DNA from: Comamonas sp. 26 | GTDB lineage: Bacteria > Pseudomonadota > Gammaproteobacteria > Burkholderiales > Burkholderiaceae_C | Length of the DNA: 64,000 nucleotides | Assembly (NCBI RefSeq): GCF_002754475.1 | Contig: NZ_PEFL01000001.1 | Location: 992,001 to 1,056,000 of the forward strand | Direction of reading: 5' to 3' | In this document: positions 56,839 through 64,000 of the stretch, one piece after another | Layout of the letters: each line of letters opens with the position of its first letter | Numbering within the stretch: position 1 is the first letter of the stretch | Notes under the pieces: model-generated | What the model was told of the DNA's origin: nothing | The model's database searches: none | The model's input: the letters and a program-made list of their open reading frames with translations, nothing else | Program-made: the position numbers and the translations under genes

Positions 56839-57771
56839 ATGACATCCCTCGTTATTGCTGAACACGACAACGCTTCAATCAAGCCTGCGACCCTGAACAC
56901 TGTGACGGCTGCCGCTGCCTGCGGCGGTGATGTCCATGTGCTGGTGGCTGGCGAAGGCGCTGCTGCGGCCGCCGCTGCGGCCGCCCAGATCGCTGGTGTC
57001 TCCAAGGTCATCCACGCTGACGGCGCAAGCCTCAAAGACGGCCTGGCCGAGAACGTGGCAGCTCAAGTGCTGGCCATTGCCTCCAGCTACAGCCATATCC
57101 TGTTCCCCTCGACCGCTGCCGGCAAGAACGTGGCTCCCCGCGTGGCTGCCAAGCTGGACGTGGCCCAGATCAGCGACATCACCAAGGTCGATGCGCCCGA
57201 CACCTTCGAGCGTCCCATCTACGCTGGCAACGCCATTGCCACCGTGCAGTCCGCTGACGCCGTCAAGGTCATCACCGTACGTACCACCGGCTTTGACGCT
57301 GCTGCTGCCACTGGTGGCTCCGCTGCTGTGGAAGCCGTGGCTGCCGTAGCCGACTCTGGCAAGAGCGCCTTTGTGGGCCGCGAAGTGACCAAGAGCGAGC
57401 GCCCCGAACTGACCGCCGCCAAGATCATCGTCTCCGGTGGTCGCGCTCTGGGCTCGGCCGAGAAGTTCACCGAAGTCATGTCGCCCCTGGCCGACAAGCT
57501 CGGTGCTGCCATCGGCGCTTCGCGCGCAGCCGTCGATGCGGGCTACGCCCCTAACGACCTGCAAGTGGGCCAGACCGGCAAGATTGTGGCGCCTCAGCTG
57601 TACATTGCCTGCGGTATCTCGGGTGCCATTCAGCATCTGGCGGGCATGAAGGACTCCAAGGTGATCGTGGCGATCAACAAGGACCCTGAGGCACCGATCT
57701 TCTCGGTGGCTGATTACGGTCTGGAAGCAGACCTGTTCACGGCAGTGCCGGAACTGGTCAAGGCGCTGTAA
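56839..57771 (+). CDS. etfA: Electron transfer flavoprotein subunit alpha
   Basis: The FAD-carrying alpha subunit (310 residues) opens MTSLVIAEHDNASIKPATLN and has the FAD-binding C-terminal domain (KIIVSGGRALGSAEKFTEVM, GKIVAPQLYIACGISGAIQH, VIVAINKDPEAPIFSVADYG). It is co-transcribed with etfB and followed by a terminator. No acyl-CoA dehydrogenase gene follows here. Confidence 0.97.
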   Translation: MTSLVIAEHDNASIKPATLNTVTAAAACGGDVHVLVAGEGAAAAAAAAAQIAGVSKVIHADGASLKDGLAENVAAQVLAIASSYSHILFPSTAAGKNVAPRVAAKLDVAQISDITKVDAPDTFERPIYAGNAIATVQSADAVKVITVRTTGFDAAAATGGSAAVEAVAAVADSGKSAFVGREVTKSERPELTAAKIIVSGGRALGSAEKFTEVMSPLADKLGAAIGASRAAVDAGYAPNDLQVGQTGKIVAPQLYIACGISGAIQHLAGMKDSKVIVAINKDPEAPIFSVADYGLEADLFTAVPELVKAL

Positions 57772-57783
57772 TTTGGCGTACAT

Positions 57784-57813
57784 CAAAAGAGGGGCTTGAG
57801 GCCCCTCTTTTTC
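57784..57813 (+). terminator. Terminator of etfBA
   Basis: AGAGGGGC and GCCCCTCTTTTT are arms around TTGAG. Confidence 0.85.
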
Positions 57814-57912
57814 CATGCGCGCTAGCTGCGCCGCACCGAGGTCATCAACAATAATTCCGCAGCAGCATGGGCCACTTCAGGCCCGTTGCCATGTTGGAGA
57901 GGGAGACGCTGG

Positions 57913-59043
57913 ATGAATCGCAAGCATTGGGTTTGGGCTCGTGGGGGATTGGTTGCGCTGTGCGCAGGGGCGGCGCTGGTGGCGCAGGCTTGGACGGTGG
58001 GTCAGGTGGCGCCGATGTCAGGGTCCGAGGCCAGCCAGGGCCGCGCCTATGCACAAGGTATGCGACTGTACTTTGATCAGGTCAACAAGGCCGGTGGTGT
58101 GCAGGGCCAGCCGGTAGAGCTGGCGGTGCAGGATGATCTGGGTCACCCCGACGAAACCGTAGCCAAGACCCGCAAGCTGCTCAGCGAGTCCAAGCCTGTG
58201 GTGCTGGCCGGCTACTTTGGCAACCGCAATTTGTCGGCGCTGCTGGAGAGCAAGGCGCTGGATGGCTCGCAGATTCCGATCGTGGGTTATCAAAGCACGG
58301 ACACTCGCGTGATGGCTTCTCCCCAGCTGTTTGCCACGCGCGCCGGTCTGTCTGAGCAAATCGCCAAGATTTCGACGCATCTGGCAACTGTCGGTATTAC
58401 CCGTCTGGCACTGGTCTTTGAAGAGCGCCCCGATGCACAGGATTTGACCGCTTTGATTACCAAGGCTGTGACTCCAAGTGGTGCCAAGCTGGTCGCTACG
58501 GCCATGGTCAAGAACAAGGGTAGTTCTGACAAGGCCGTGCAAGATTTGCAGGCTGCTAAGGCTTCGGCTCAGGCTATCTTGCTGGTGGCATCCAGCACGG
58601 CCACTGCGGCTTTTGTCGAGGCTTACCGCATGGATGGTGGCACGGCGCAGGTCTACGCCACGGCTGAGGCCGATATCGAGCAACTGGCCAAGCGCCTGCC
58701 GGTGGAATACATGAGCGGCCTGTCGATTGCGCAGGTCGTGCCCAGCCCCTACAAGGTTTCCGGCAAGCTCAACAAAGAATTCCGTGACGCCACCATTGCA
58801 GCGGGTAAGACGCTGCAAGTGCCGGTGAGCTTCGCCATGATGGAAGGCTATGTGAATGCCAAGGTCATCGTGGAAGCCATGCGCCGCAGCCAGCCCGTCA
58901 CGCCTGAGAAAGTCAGCACGGCCTTGCGTGGGCTGGAGGCCTATGACCTGGGCGGCTACTGGGTGAGTTTCAAGCCCGGTCAGGTAGGGTCTAAGTATGT
59001 GGACTTGTCCATCGTCAATGCCGCAGGGCGGGTGACGCAATAA
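57913..59043 (+). CDS. Periplasmic binding protein, branched-chain amino acid type (fourth orphan)
   Basis: The 376-residue precursor has a signal peptide (GGLVALCAGAALVAQA|WTVGQ), then the two-lobe binding-protein core (VGQVAPMSGSEASQGRAYAQ, GYFGNRNLSALLESKALDGS). It differs from the other three such proteins in this window. ATG 57913 (MNRKHWVW) fits the signal peptide. No transporter genes adjoin; it follows etfBA after a terminator and a 140-base gap. Confidence 0.87.
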   Translation: MNRKHWVWARGGLVALCAGAALVAQAWTVGQVAPMSGSEASQGRAYAQGMRLYFDQVNKAGGVQGQPVELAVQDDLGHPDETVAKTRKLLSESKPVVLAGYFGNRNLSALLESKALDGSQIPIVGYQSTDTRVMASPQLFATRAGLSEQIAKISTHLATVGITRLALVFEERPDAQDLTALITKAVTPSGAKLVATAMVKNKGSSDKAVQDLQAAKASAQAILLVASSTATAAFVEAYRMDGGTAQVYATAEADIEQLAKRLPVEYMSGLSIAQVVPSPYKVSGKLNKEFRDATIAAGKTLQVPVSFAMMEGYVNAKVIVEAMRRSQPVTPEKVSTALRGLEAYDLGGYWVSFKPGQVGSKYVDLSIVNAAGRVTQ

Positions 59044-59044
59044 G

Positions 59045-59083
59045 ACAAAGGCCTGTAGCAACCCTGCTTACAGGCCTTTTTTG
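59045..59083 (+). terminator. Terminator of the fourth binding-protein gene
   Basis: AAAGGCCTGTA and TACAGGCCTTTTTT are perfect arms separated by a 12-base loop. Confidence 0.85.
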
Positions 59084-59268
59084 TAGTGGTACGACACACG
59101 CGATCAGCACTGTTGCCAACGGGACAGGAGTCGGCATTCAGGCCGGTGAAACTGGCCTCAGGCCAGTTCATTGACCTGTCAAAGAGCTGCTTCTGAAATA
59201 AGAGCTGCTTGCGCAATATCTATAAGCGTTACAGCTCATTTTTATAAAATTGATAAGGAGACAAACAC

Positions 59269-60225
59269 ATGTCCAAACTGCCACCTGCCCTCAAAAAGCT
59301 GGCTTTGCCGGTCATTGGCTCGCCGCTTTTTATCATCAGCAATCCCAAGCTCGTGATTGAGCAGTGCAAGGCCGGCATCGTTGGCTCCATGCCCTCGCTC
59401 AACGCCCGCCCGGCTGAGCTGCTGGAAGACTGGCTGGCCGAGATCACGGAAACGCTGGCCGCATGGGACAAGGCCCATCCGGACCAGCCTTCGGCCCCGT
59501 TCGCCATCAACCAGATCGTGCACAAAAGCAATGACCGGCTGGAGCACGACATGCAGGTCTGCGCCAAGTACAAGGTGCCCATCGTCATCACCAGCCTGGG
59601 CGCGCGCGAGGACGTGAACCAAGCCGTGCACAGCTGGGGTGGGGTGGTGCTGCACGACATCATCAACAACAAGTTTGCGCGCAAGGCGATTGAAAAAGGT
59701 GCCGATGGCCTGATCGCCGTGGCTGCCGGTGCAGGTGGTCACGCAGGCGAGAAAAGCCCGTTTGCGCTGGTGCAGGAAATTCGCCAGTGGTTTGACGGCC
59801 CTTTGGCTCTGTCCGGTGCCATCGCCACCGGCGGCGCTGTGCTGGCTGCGCAGGCCATGGGCGCAGACTTTGCCTATATCGGCTCGGCCTTTATTGCCAC
59901 CGATGAAGCGCGTGCAACCGACGCCTACAAGCAGGCGATTGTCGAAGGCACATCCGACGATGTGGTCTACAGCAACCTGTTCACCGGCGTGCATGGCAAC
60001 TATCTGGCACCGTCGATTCGCGCAGCAGGTCTGGACCCAGATAACCTGCCTGAATCCGACCCCAGCAAGATGAACTTTGGTGGCGGTGCGCAAAAGGCGT
60101 GGAAGGACATCTGGGGCTGCGGTCAGGGCATTGCCGCTGTGGAGAAGGTGCAGCCCACTGCCGAGCTAGTGGCACGTCTCAAGCGTGAGTACGCACAGGC
60201 CAAGGCCAATTTGCTGGCGGCTTGA
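59269..60225 (+). CDS. Nitronate monooxygenase (2-nitropropane dioxygenase family)
   Basis: This is an FMN enzyme that oxidises alkyl nitronates such as propionate 3-nitronate. The 318-residue product has the TIM-barrel FMN sites (LALPVIGSPLFIISNPKLVI, GADGLIAVAAGAGGHAGEKS, GPLALSGAIATGGAVLAAQA) and the family's AFIATDEARA loop. The start is ATG 59269, preceded by AAGGAGA. The gene is alone and ends at a terminator. Confidence 0.93.
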   Translation: MSKLPPALKKLALPVIGSPLFIISNPKLVIEQCKAGIVGSMPSLNARPAELLEDWLAEITETLAAWDKAHPDQPSAPFAINQIVHKSNDRLEHDMQVCAKYKVPIVITSLGAREDVNQAVHSWGGVVLHDIINNKFARKAIEKGADGLIAVAAGAGGHAGEKSPFALVQEIRQWFDGPLALSGAIATGGAVLAAQAMGADFAYIGSAFIATDEARATDAYKQAIVEGTSDDVVYSNLFTGVHGNYLAPSIRAAGLDPDNLPESDPSKMNFGGGAQKAWKDIWGCGQGIAAVEKVQPTAELVARLKREYAQAKANLLAA

Positions 60226-60240
60226 GGTGCGCTTCAGTAC

Positions 60241-60274
60241 CCAAAGAAAAGGCACCCTCGGGTGCCTTTTTTAT
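60241..60274 (+). terminator. Terminator of the nitronate monooxygenase gene
   Basis: AAAAGGCACCC and GGGTGCCTTTTTT flank TC. Confidence 0.85.
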
Positions 60275-60353
60275 GAGCGCAAGCTGACTTGACGTTACTC
60301 AAATGTGACGGATACGTGTAAAAAAGGTTGGCATGTATCAAGTCGCTCTGTGC

Positions 60354-60367
60354 TTGATGAATGTCAA
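60354..60367 (+). promoter_or_regulatory. FNR/ANR-type site upstream of cydD
   Basis: TTGATGAATGTCAA differs from the TTGAT-N4-ATCAA consensus at one base. It lies about 110 bases ahead of cydD. Oxygen-limitation control of cydDC-AB by FNR-type regulators is well known. Confidence 0.5.
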
Positions 60368-60477
60368 TGTCGTTCAAGTCCTGCAGTTGGCTTTTGAAAA
60401 GAAAGTCATGATGATTGTCAAAAGAAAGTATTATTACGTAAATTTCAGTAATTTCTGAAAATTGAGAAAACCAGTAC

Positions 60478-62211
60478 ATGCTCCCATTCACCTCTGATGC
60501 TGATGCCGCTGCGGGAAAAACTGCCTTGACTGACGTCATCCGCAGGCCCAGCGCAGGCGCGGTGTGGCAGGTTCTGGCGGGTTTGATCTGGCTGCCGCAG
60601 GCTGCCTTACTCGCCTGGGCCGTGCAAACCATGGCGAATGGACTGGGTGTAAGCCGCGTCTGGCCCATGGCCCTGGGTGTGTTGCTGCTGGGCTTGGTGC
60701 GCGCATGGGCTGAAGGCCACGGCGCGTTGCAAGCCAATCGCGCTGCGCGTACTCAGCTCAGCCGTTTGCGCTCTCAGGTTGTGCAAGCCCTGGCAAAGGC
60801 ATCGCCACTGGATAAAGCGCGTGCCCCATCTGGCTTGGCCGCCAGTGCGGTGGCAGAGCAGGCCGAAGCCATCGTCCCTTGGCTGTCGCGTTATCAGAGT
60901 GCCATGCTGCGCGTACGTCTGCTGCCATTGGTCATGGTGGCTGCAGTGGCCAGCCAGTCTTGGGTTGCAGCTTTGATTTTGATAGTGGCTGCACCGCTGA
61001 TTCCATTGTTCATGGCTATTGTGGGCTGGCGTGCCAAGGCCGCCAGCGAAGAGCAGATGTTGCAGCTCGGTCACATGAATGCTTTTTTGCTGGACCGCCT
61101 GCGCGGCCTGAGCACTTTGCGCGCTCTGTACGCTGTGGACTTGACGGCGCAGCGCCTGCGCAGCCACGCTGAAGACCTGCGTACCCGCACCATGCGCGTG
61201 CTGCGCATCGCCTTTTTGTCCTCTGCCGTGCTGGAGCTTTTTTCGGCGCTGGGCGTGGCCATGGTCGCCGTCTATATCGGCTTTCACCTGCTGGGCACAC
61301 TGAACTTTGGCGCTTGGGGCGATAAGCTCAGCCTGGGGCAGGGCTTGTTTGTGCTGCTGCTGGCCCCTGCATTTTTTGAACCGCTTCGCGACCTGTCTGC
61401 CGTCTGGCATAACCGCGCCGCTGGCGAGGCCGCCCTCAAGACTTTGCAAGACTTGCAGCAGCAAACCGTGCGGGTAGTGGGTGATGTGCAGTCGCTGCAA
61501 GAAAGTGAGCATCTTGCGCAATACCAGGGCGCATCAGTGAGCATTTCGGGTCTGAATGTTCAGGCCCCTGGTGCTCAGACCAGGCTGGCCTCCGTTTCTC
61601 TGCAAGTGCATGCGGGTGAGCATGTGGCGCTGTGGAGCCCCAGCGGCAGTGGCAAATCGGTGCTGCTGGCCCAGCTGGCGGGCTTGCTGCCCGTGCAAGA
61701 GGGCGAAATTCGCATAGACGGCTTGCTACTCAATGCCCAGACCGCCGCAGCGCTGCGCGCGCGCATGGCGTGGATGAGTCAGCAGCCACATGTGTTTGCC
61801 GGTTCTGTAGCGCGCAATATAGGGTTGGGCCGCGCAGGTTTGACGGGTGAGCAGATCGCCGAAGCTACTCGCCAAGCTGCGCTGGACCAGGTGCTGGCCG
61901 AAAGACCTGGAATGAGTCTGGGTGAGGGCGGCTCTGGCCTGTCTGGCGGTGAAGTGGTGAGATTGGCGTTGGCACGGCTGGCGGTCAATCCGTCAGCCGG
62001 ACTGTTGTTGGTCGATGAACCTACTGCCCACCTTGATACAGAGACTGCCCGCCAGATTGCGCTGTCCCTCAAACAGATCGCAGCAGGGCGTACGCTGATT
62101 GTTGCCACCCATGATGCTGAGTTAGCATCGTCAATGGACCGGGTGATCGCGATGTCTGCGGTGGGTGCGAGCACTCATCTGGACGCCGAATTCTGCAAGG
62201 AGGGTGTATGA
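60478..62211 (+). CDS. cydD: Thiol reductant ABC exporter subunit CydD
   Basis: CydD pairs with CydC as an inner-membrane ABC exporter of glutathione/cysteine, needed to assemble cytochrome bd. The 577-residue half-transporter has six N-terminal helices (QVLAGLIWLPQAALLAWAVQ start) and an ATPase domain: signature GGSGLSGGEVVRLALARL, Walker B GLLLVDEPTAHLDTETA. Oddity: the Walker A loop reads LWSPSGSGKSVLLAQ, so the first glycine is replaced by Ser. cydC follows with an ATGA overlap. Confidence 0.95.
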   Translation: MLPFTSDADAAAGKTALTDVIRRPSAGAVWQVLAGLIWLPQAALLAWAVQTMANGLGVSRVWPMALGVLLLGLVRAWAEGHGALQANRAARTQLSRLRSQVVQALAKASPLDKARAPSGLAASAVAEQAEAIVPWLSRYQSAMLRVRLLPLVMVAAVASQSWVAALILIVAAPLIPLFMAIVGWRAKAASEEQMLQLGHMNAFLLDRLRGLSTLRALYAVDLTAQRLRSHAEDLRTRTMRVLRIAFLSSAVLELFSALGVAMVAVYIGFHLLGTLNFGAWGDKLSLGQGLFVLLLAPAFFEPLRDLSAVWHNRAAGEAALKTLQDLQQQTVRVVGDVQSLQESEHLAQYQGASVSISGLNVQAPGAQTRLASVSLQVHAGEHVALWSPSGSGKSVLLAQLAGLLPVQEGEIRIDGLLLNAQTAAALRARMAWMSQQPHVFAGSVARNIGLGRAGLTGEQIAEATRQAALDQVLAERPGMSLGEGGSGLSGGEVVRLALARLAVNPSAGLLLVDEPTAHLDTETARQIALSLKQIAAGRTLIVATHDAELASSMDRVIAMSAVGASTHLDAEFCKEGV

Positions 62212-63926
62212 GCCGTAATCTGCAGACACTGGGCCAGGTCCTGCGTGAACTGGCCCATATGGCGCCCCGCAAACTCTGGCTGGGTGGCGCGGCGCTGGCT
62301 GCGCTCACGGTGGTCATGGGTATGGCCTTGCTGGGTTTGTCCGGCTGGTTCATTACCGCTACCGCACTGGCCGGGCTGCTGCCTGCTACGGCACTGGTGT
62401 TTGATGTGTTCATGCCATCGGCCGGCATTCGCCTGCTGGCCGTGGGCCGCACCGGCGCGCGTTATGCCGAGCGACTGGTCACCCATGATGGCACGCTGGC
62501 CGTTCTGGCCGCGCTGCGCGAAAAACTGTTTCGCAGCTGGGCCGCACCACAGGCCGCACGCCTGCTGCTGCAACGCCCGGCACGACTGCTGCAGCGCCTG
62601 ACCGCAGACGTCGATGCGCTGGACAACCTTTATCTTCGGCTGCTGGTGCCCGCTGCTGCCGCCTTCGGTGCAGCCTTGCTGCTGGCTCTGGCCTTTGGCT
62701 TGATGCACGGCTGGCTGGGGCTGCTGGCTTGGGTCTGGTTGCTGTTGGCTGGCTGGGGTATTGCCTTGTGGCATGGCCTGCGCAGCCGCAAGAGCGCTGT
62801 GCGCCGCGCCATGGCGCTTGAAATGCTGCGTGCCCAGACCGTGGATTTGGTCGCTGGCCAGACCGATTTGCTGATGGCAGGCCAGCTGCCCGCACAGATG
62901 CAAAAAGTGCTGAGTGCAGATGCACGCGGCACCCGTGCGGATGAGCAGCTTTACCAGTCTGAAGCGGCTGTAACGCAAGCCTATGGTGCGGTATCTGCTA
63001 TTACTTTAAGTGCAGCCATGATCTTGATGGCCTGGCTGATGGAGCAGGGCCGCATCAACGGGCCCGTGGCAGCGCTGGGCATTTTGCTGGCCTTGTCAGC
63101 CATGGAACCCTTTACCGCCTTGCGCCGTGGCGCGACAGAAGCCGGGCGCACATGGCTGGCCGTGCGCCGCCTTGGCCCGGCGCTGGCTAAAAAAGCTGAT
63201 GCAGAGCCGAAGGTGACGATTACGCAACCAAAGCATCACGCCATAGAGCTGCGTCAGGTTCAGCTGCGCCAGCTGGGCCCTGTTGATTTGACGATTCGCC
63301 AGGGTGAGCGCGTGGTGCTAATGGGTGCCAGCGGCGCAGGAAAGACCACGCTGCTCAATGCCATTGCGGGTGAGCTGCCGGTGCAGTCTGGGCAGTTGCT
63401 GGCGCAGCGCTGCAGCTGGATGACGCAAAGAACCGAGTTGTTTCAAGACAGCCTGCGTGACAACCTGCGCTTGGCCAATCCGCAAGCCAGCGATGAGCAG
63501 CTGTGGAGTGCGCTGCAAGCCGCAGGGCTTGAGCAAGATGTGAAGGCGCTGCCACAGCAGCTGGATACCTTGCTGGGCGAGGGCGGGCTGGGTTTGTCTG
63601 GCGGTCAGTCGCGCCGTCTGGCGCTGGCGCGTTTGTTGCTCAGCGATGCGCCTTGCTGTCTGCTGGATGAAGCCACCGAAGGGCTGGATGCCGTGACTGC
63701 CGCCGATGTGCTACAGCGGCTAGAGCATGCCGCGAAAGAACGAACCCTTGTTTTTGCCACGCACTGGCAGCGCGAAGCCCTCATGGCCGACCGCATTGTG
63801 TGCTTGCAAGCCGGGCGCGTGCAGATGGATGCCCAGCGCGGTACCCCCGAGTTCGAGCAGGCGATTGCCGGTTTGCGCGCTGATGCGGTGAAAGCGACAC
63901 CAGCAATGGCGACACCGAATGTGTGA
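62208..63926 (+). CDS. cydC: Thiol reductant ABC exporter subunit CydC
   Basis: This is the partner half-transporter of CydD. The 572-residue product has the membrane domain (LAALTVVMGMALLGLSGWFI, typical CydC start) and a canonical ATPase domain: Walker A VLMGASGAGKTTLLNAIAGE, signature LGLSGGQSRRLALARLLL and Walker B CCLLDEATEGLDAVTA. ATG 62208 overlaps the cydD stop. The C-terminus is slightly extended and Ala-rich. cydA begins 36 bases later. Confidence 0.95.
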   Translation: MSRNLQTLGQVLRELAHMAPRKLWLGGAALAALTVVMGMALLGLSGWFITATALAGLLPATALVFDVFMPSAGIRLLAVGRTGARYAERLVTHDGTLAVLAALREKLFRSWAAPQAARLLLQRPARLLQRLTADVDALDNLYLRLLVPAAAAFGAALLLALAFGLMHGWLGLLAWVWLLLAGWGIALWHGLRSRKSAVRRAMALEMLRAQTVDLVAGQTDLLMAGQLPAQMQKVLSADARGTRADEQLYQSEAAVTQAYGAVSAITLSAAMILMAWLMEQGRINGPVAALGILLALSAMEPFTALRRGATEAGRTWLAVRRLGPALAKKADAEPKVTITQPKHHAIELRQVQLRQLGPVDLTIRQGERVVLMGASGAGKTTLLNAIAGELPVQSGQLLAQRCSWMTQRTELFQDSLRDNLRLANPQASDEQLWSALQAAGLEQDVKALPQQLDTLLGEGGLGLSGGQSRRLALARLLLSDAPCCLLDEATEGLDAVTAADVLQRLEHAAKERTLVFATHWQREALMADRIVCLQAGRVQMDAQRGTPEFEQAIAGLRADAVKATPAMATPNV

Positions 63927-63962
63927 CTTGTTTTTTTATTGACCGAGAGAAAGGACCTGACC

Positions 63963-64000
63963 ATGGACCTCGATATCGTCGATTTATCGCGACTACAGTT
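63963..64000 (+). CDS. cydA: Cytochrome bd oxidase subunit I, first codons only
   Basis: ATG 63963 opens MDLDIVDLSRLQ, a typical start of bd oxidase subunit I in this group, after GAGAAAGGACC as ribosome site. The window ends after 12 codons. Position after cydDC supports the call. bd oxidase reduces oxygen with quinol electrons at low oxygen. Confidence 0.85.
   Translation, partial: MDLDIVDLSRLQ

Noticed and set aside
59180..59215. Direct repeat AGAGCTGCTT occurring twice before the nitronate monooxygenase gene
   Set aside because: Two ten-base copies 19 bases apart are too short to call an operator without conservation data.

Overview
This window reads as one contiguous piece of a betaproteobacterial chromosome, most likely Comamonadaceae and probably Comamonas. 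Three things suggest this: the high-GC codon use, the gene neighbourhoods (suhB/trmJ/cysE, mog/darP/pmbA, rpsU/yqeY, ybiB/cobA, cydDC followed by cydA), and many copies of a short AGCGCT-type palindromic repeat that I associate with this family. I see no rRNA, tRNA, transposase, prophage module or CRISPR array. Most genes are housekeeping or metabolic.

Layout. 1-1234: a decayed methyl-accepting chemotaxis gene. 1287-6146 (minus strand): mutS, a membrane fatty-acid/sterol hydroxylase and suhB. 6398-8063 (plus): trmJ and cysE. 8186-9406: an orphan periplasmic amino-acid-type binding protein. 9590-12652: a nitroreductase, then a TPP riboswitch with a terminator leading into thiC. 12653-18445 is an accessory-looking stretch: an alkyl-sulfatase-like metallo-hydrolase, a very AT-rich promoter region, a relic of a glyoxalase-like gene, a large M60-type peptidase lipoprotein with a frameshift, and a decayed copy of the 3' end of thiC. 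18446-20889: a VOC protein, a GNAT acetyltransferase and a second binding protein paralogous to the one at 8186. 21215-24779: a secreted protein of unknown function, then mog, darP and pmbA. 24971-29907: a LysR regulator divergent from a three-subunit membrane dehydrogenase (Tat-exported small subunit, GMC flavoprotein with a cysteine cluster, triheme cytochrome c). 29980-38870: small regulators and transporters, a tartrate/malate-type dehydrogenase with its divergent LysR regulator, yqeY, rpsU, a BMP-type lipoprotein, a flavoprotein and a thioesterase.

38928-49784: cobA, ybiB, a polar amino-acid ABC transporter with no ATPase gene, a DUF937 protein, a CBS-domain protein, tsaD, wrbA, an Hsp20 protein, another orphan binding protein and a lytic transglycosylase. 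The transglycosylase is the last gene of a tightly overlapping operon (49k-54k, minus strand) that starts with a MoxR ATPase and continues with a DUF58 protein and a TgpA-type transglutaminase. 53936-60225: a deacetylase-like protein, an enoyl-CoA hydratase, etfBA, a fourth orphan binding protein and a nitronate monooxygenase. 60478 to the end: cydD and cydC (ATGA overlap), then the first codons of cydA.

Points to notice. (1) Three genes outside the chemotaxis relic are broken by what looks like one missing base in a G/C run, so sequencing undercalls must be considered alongside real mutation. (2) The 12.6-18.8 kb stretch holds fragments of its own neighbours (thiC 3' end and a VOC gene), which points to an old duplication or insertion. 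(3) The AGCGCT-type repeat seems to have entered coding sequence in mutS, in the flavoprotein at 36869 and at the end of the LysR gene at 33376. I did not find a clearly new multi-gene system.
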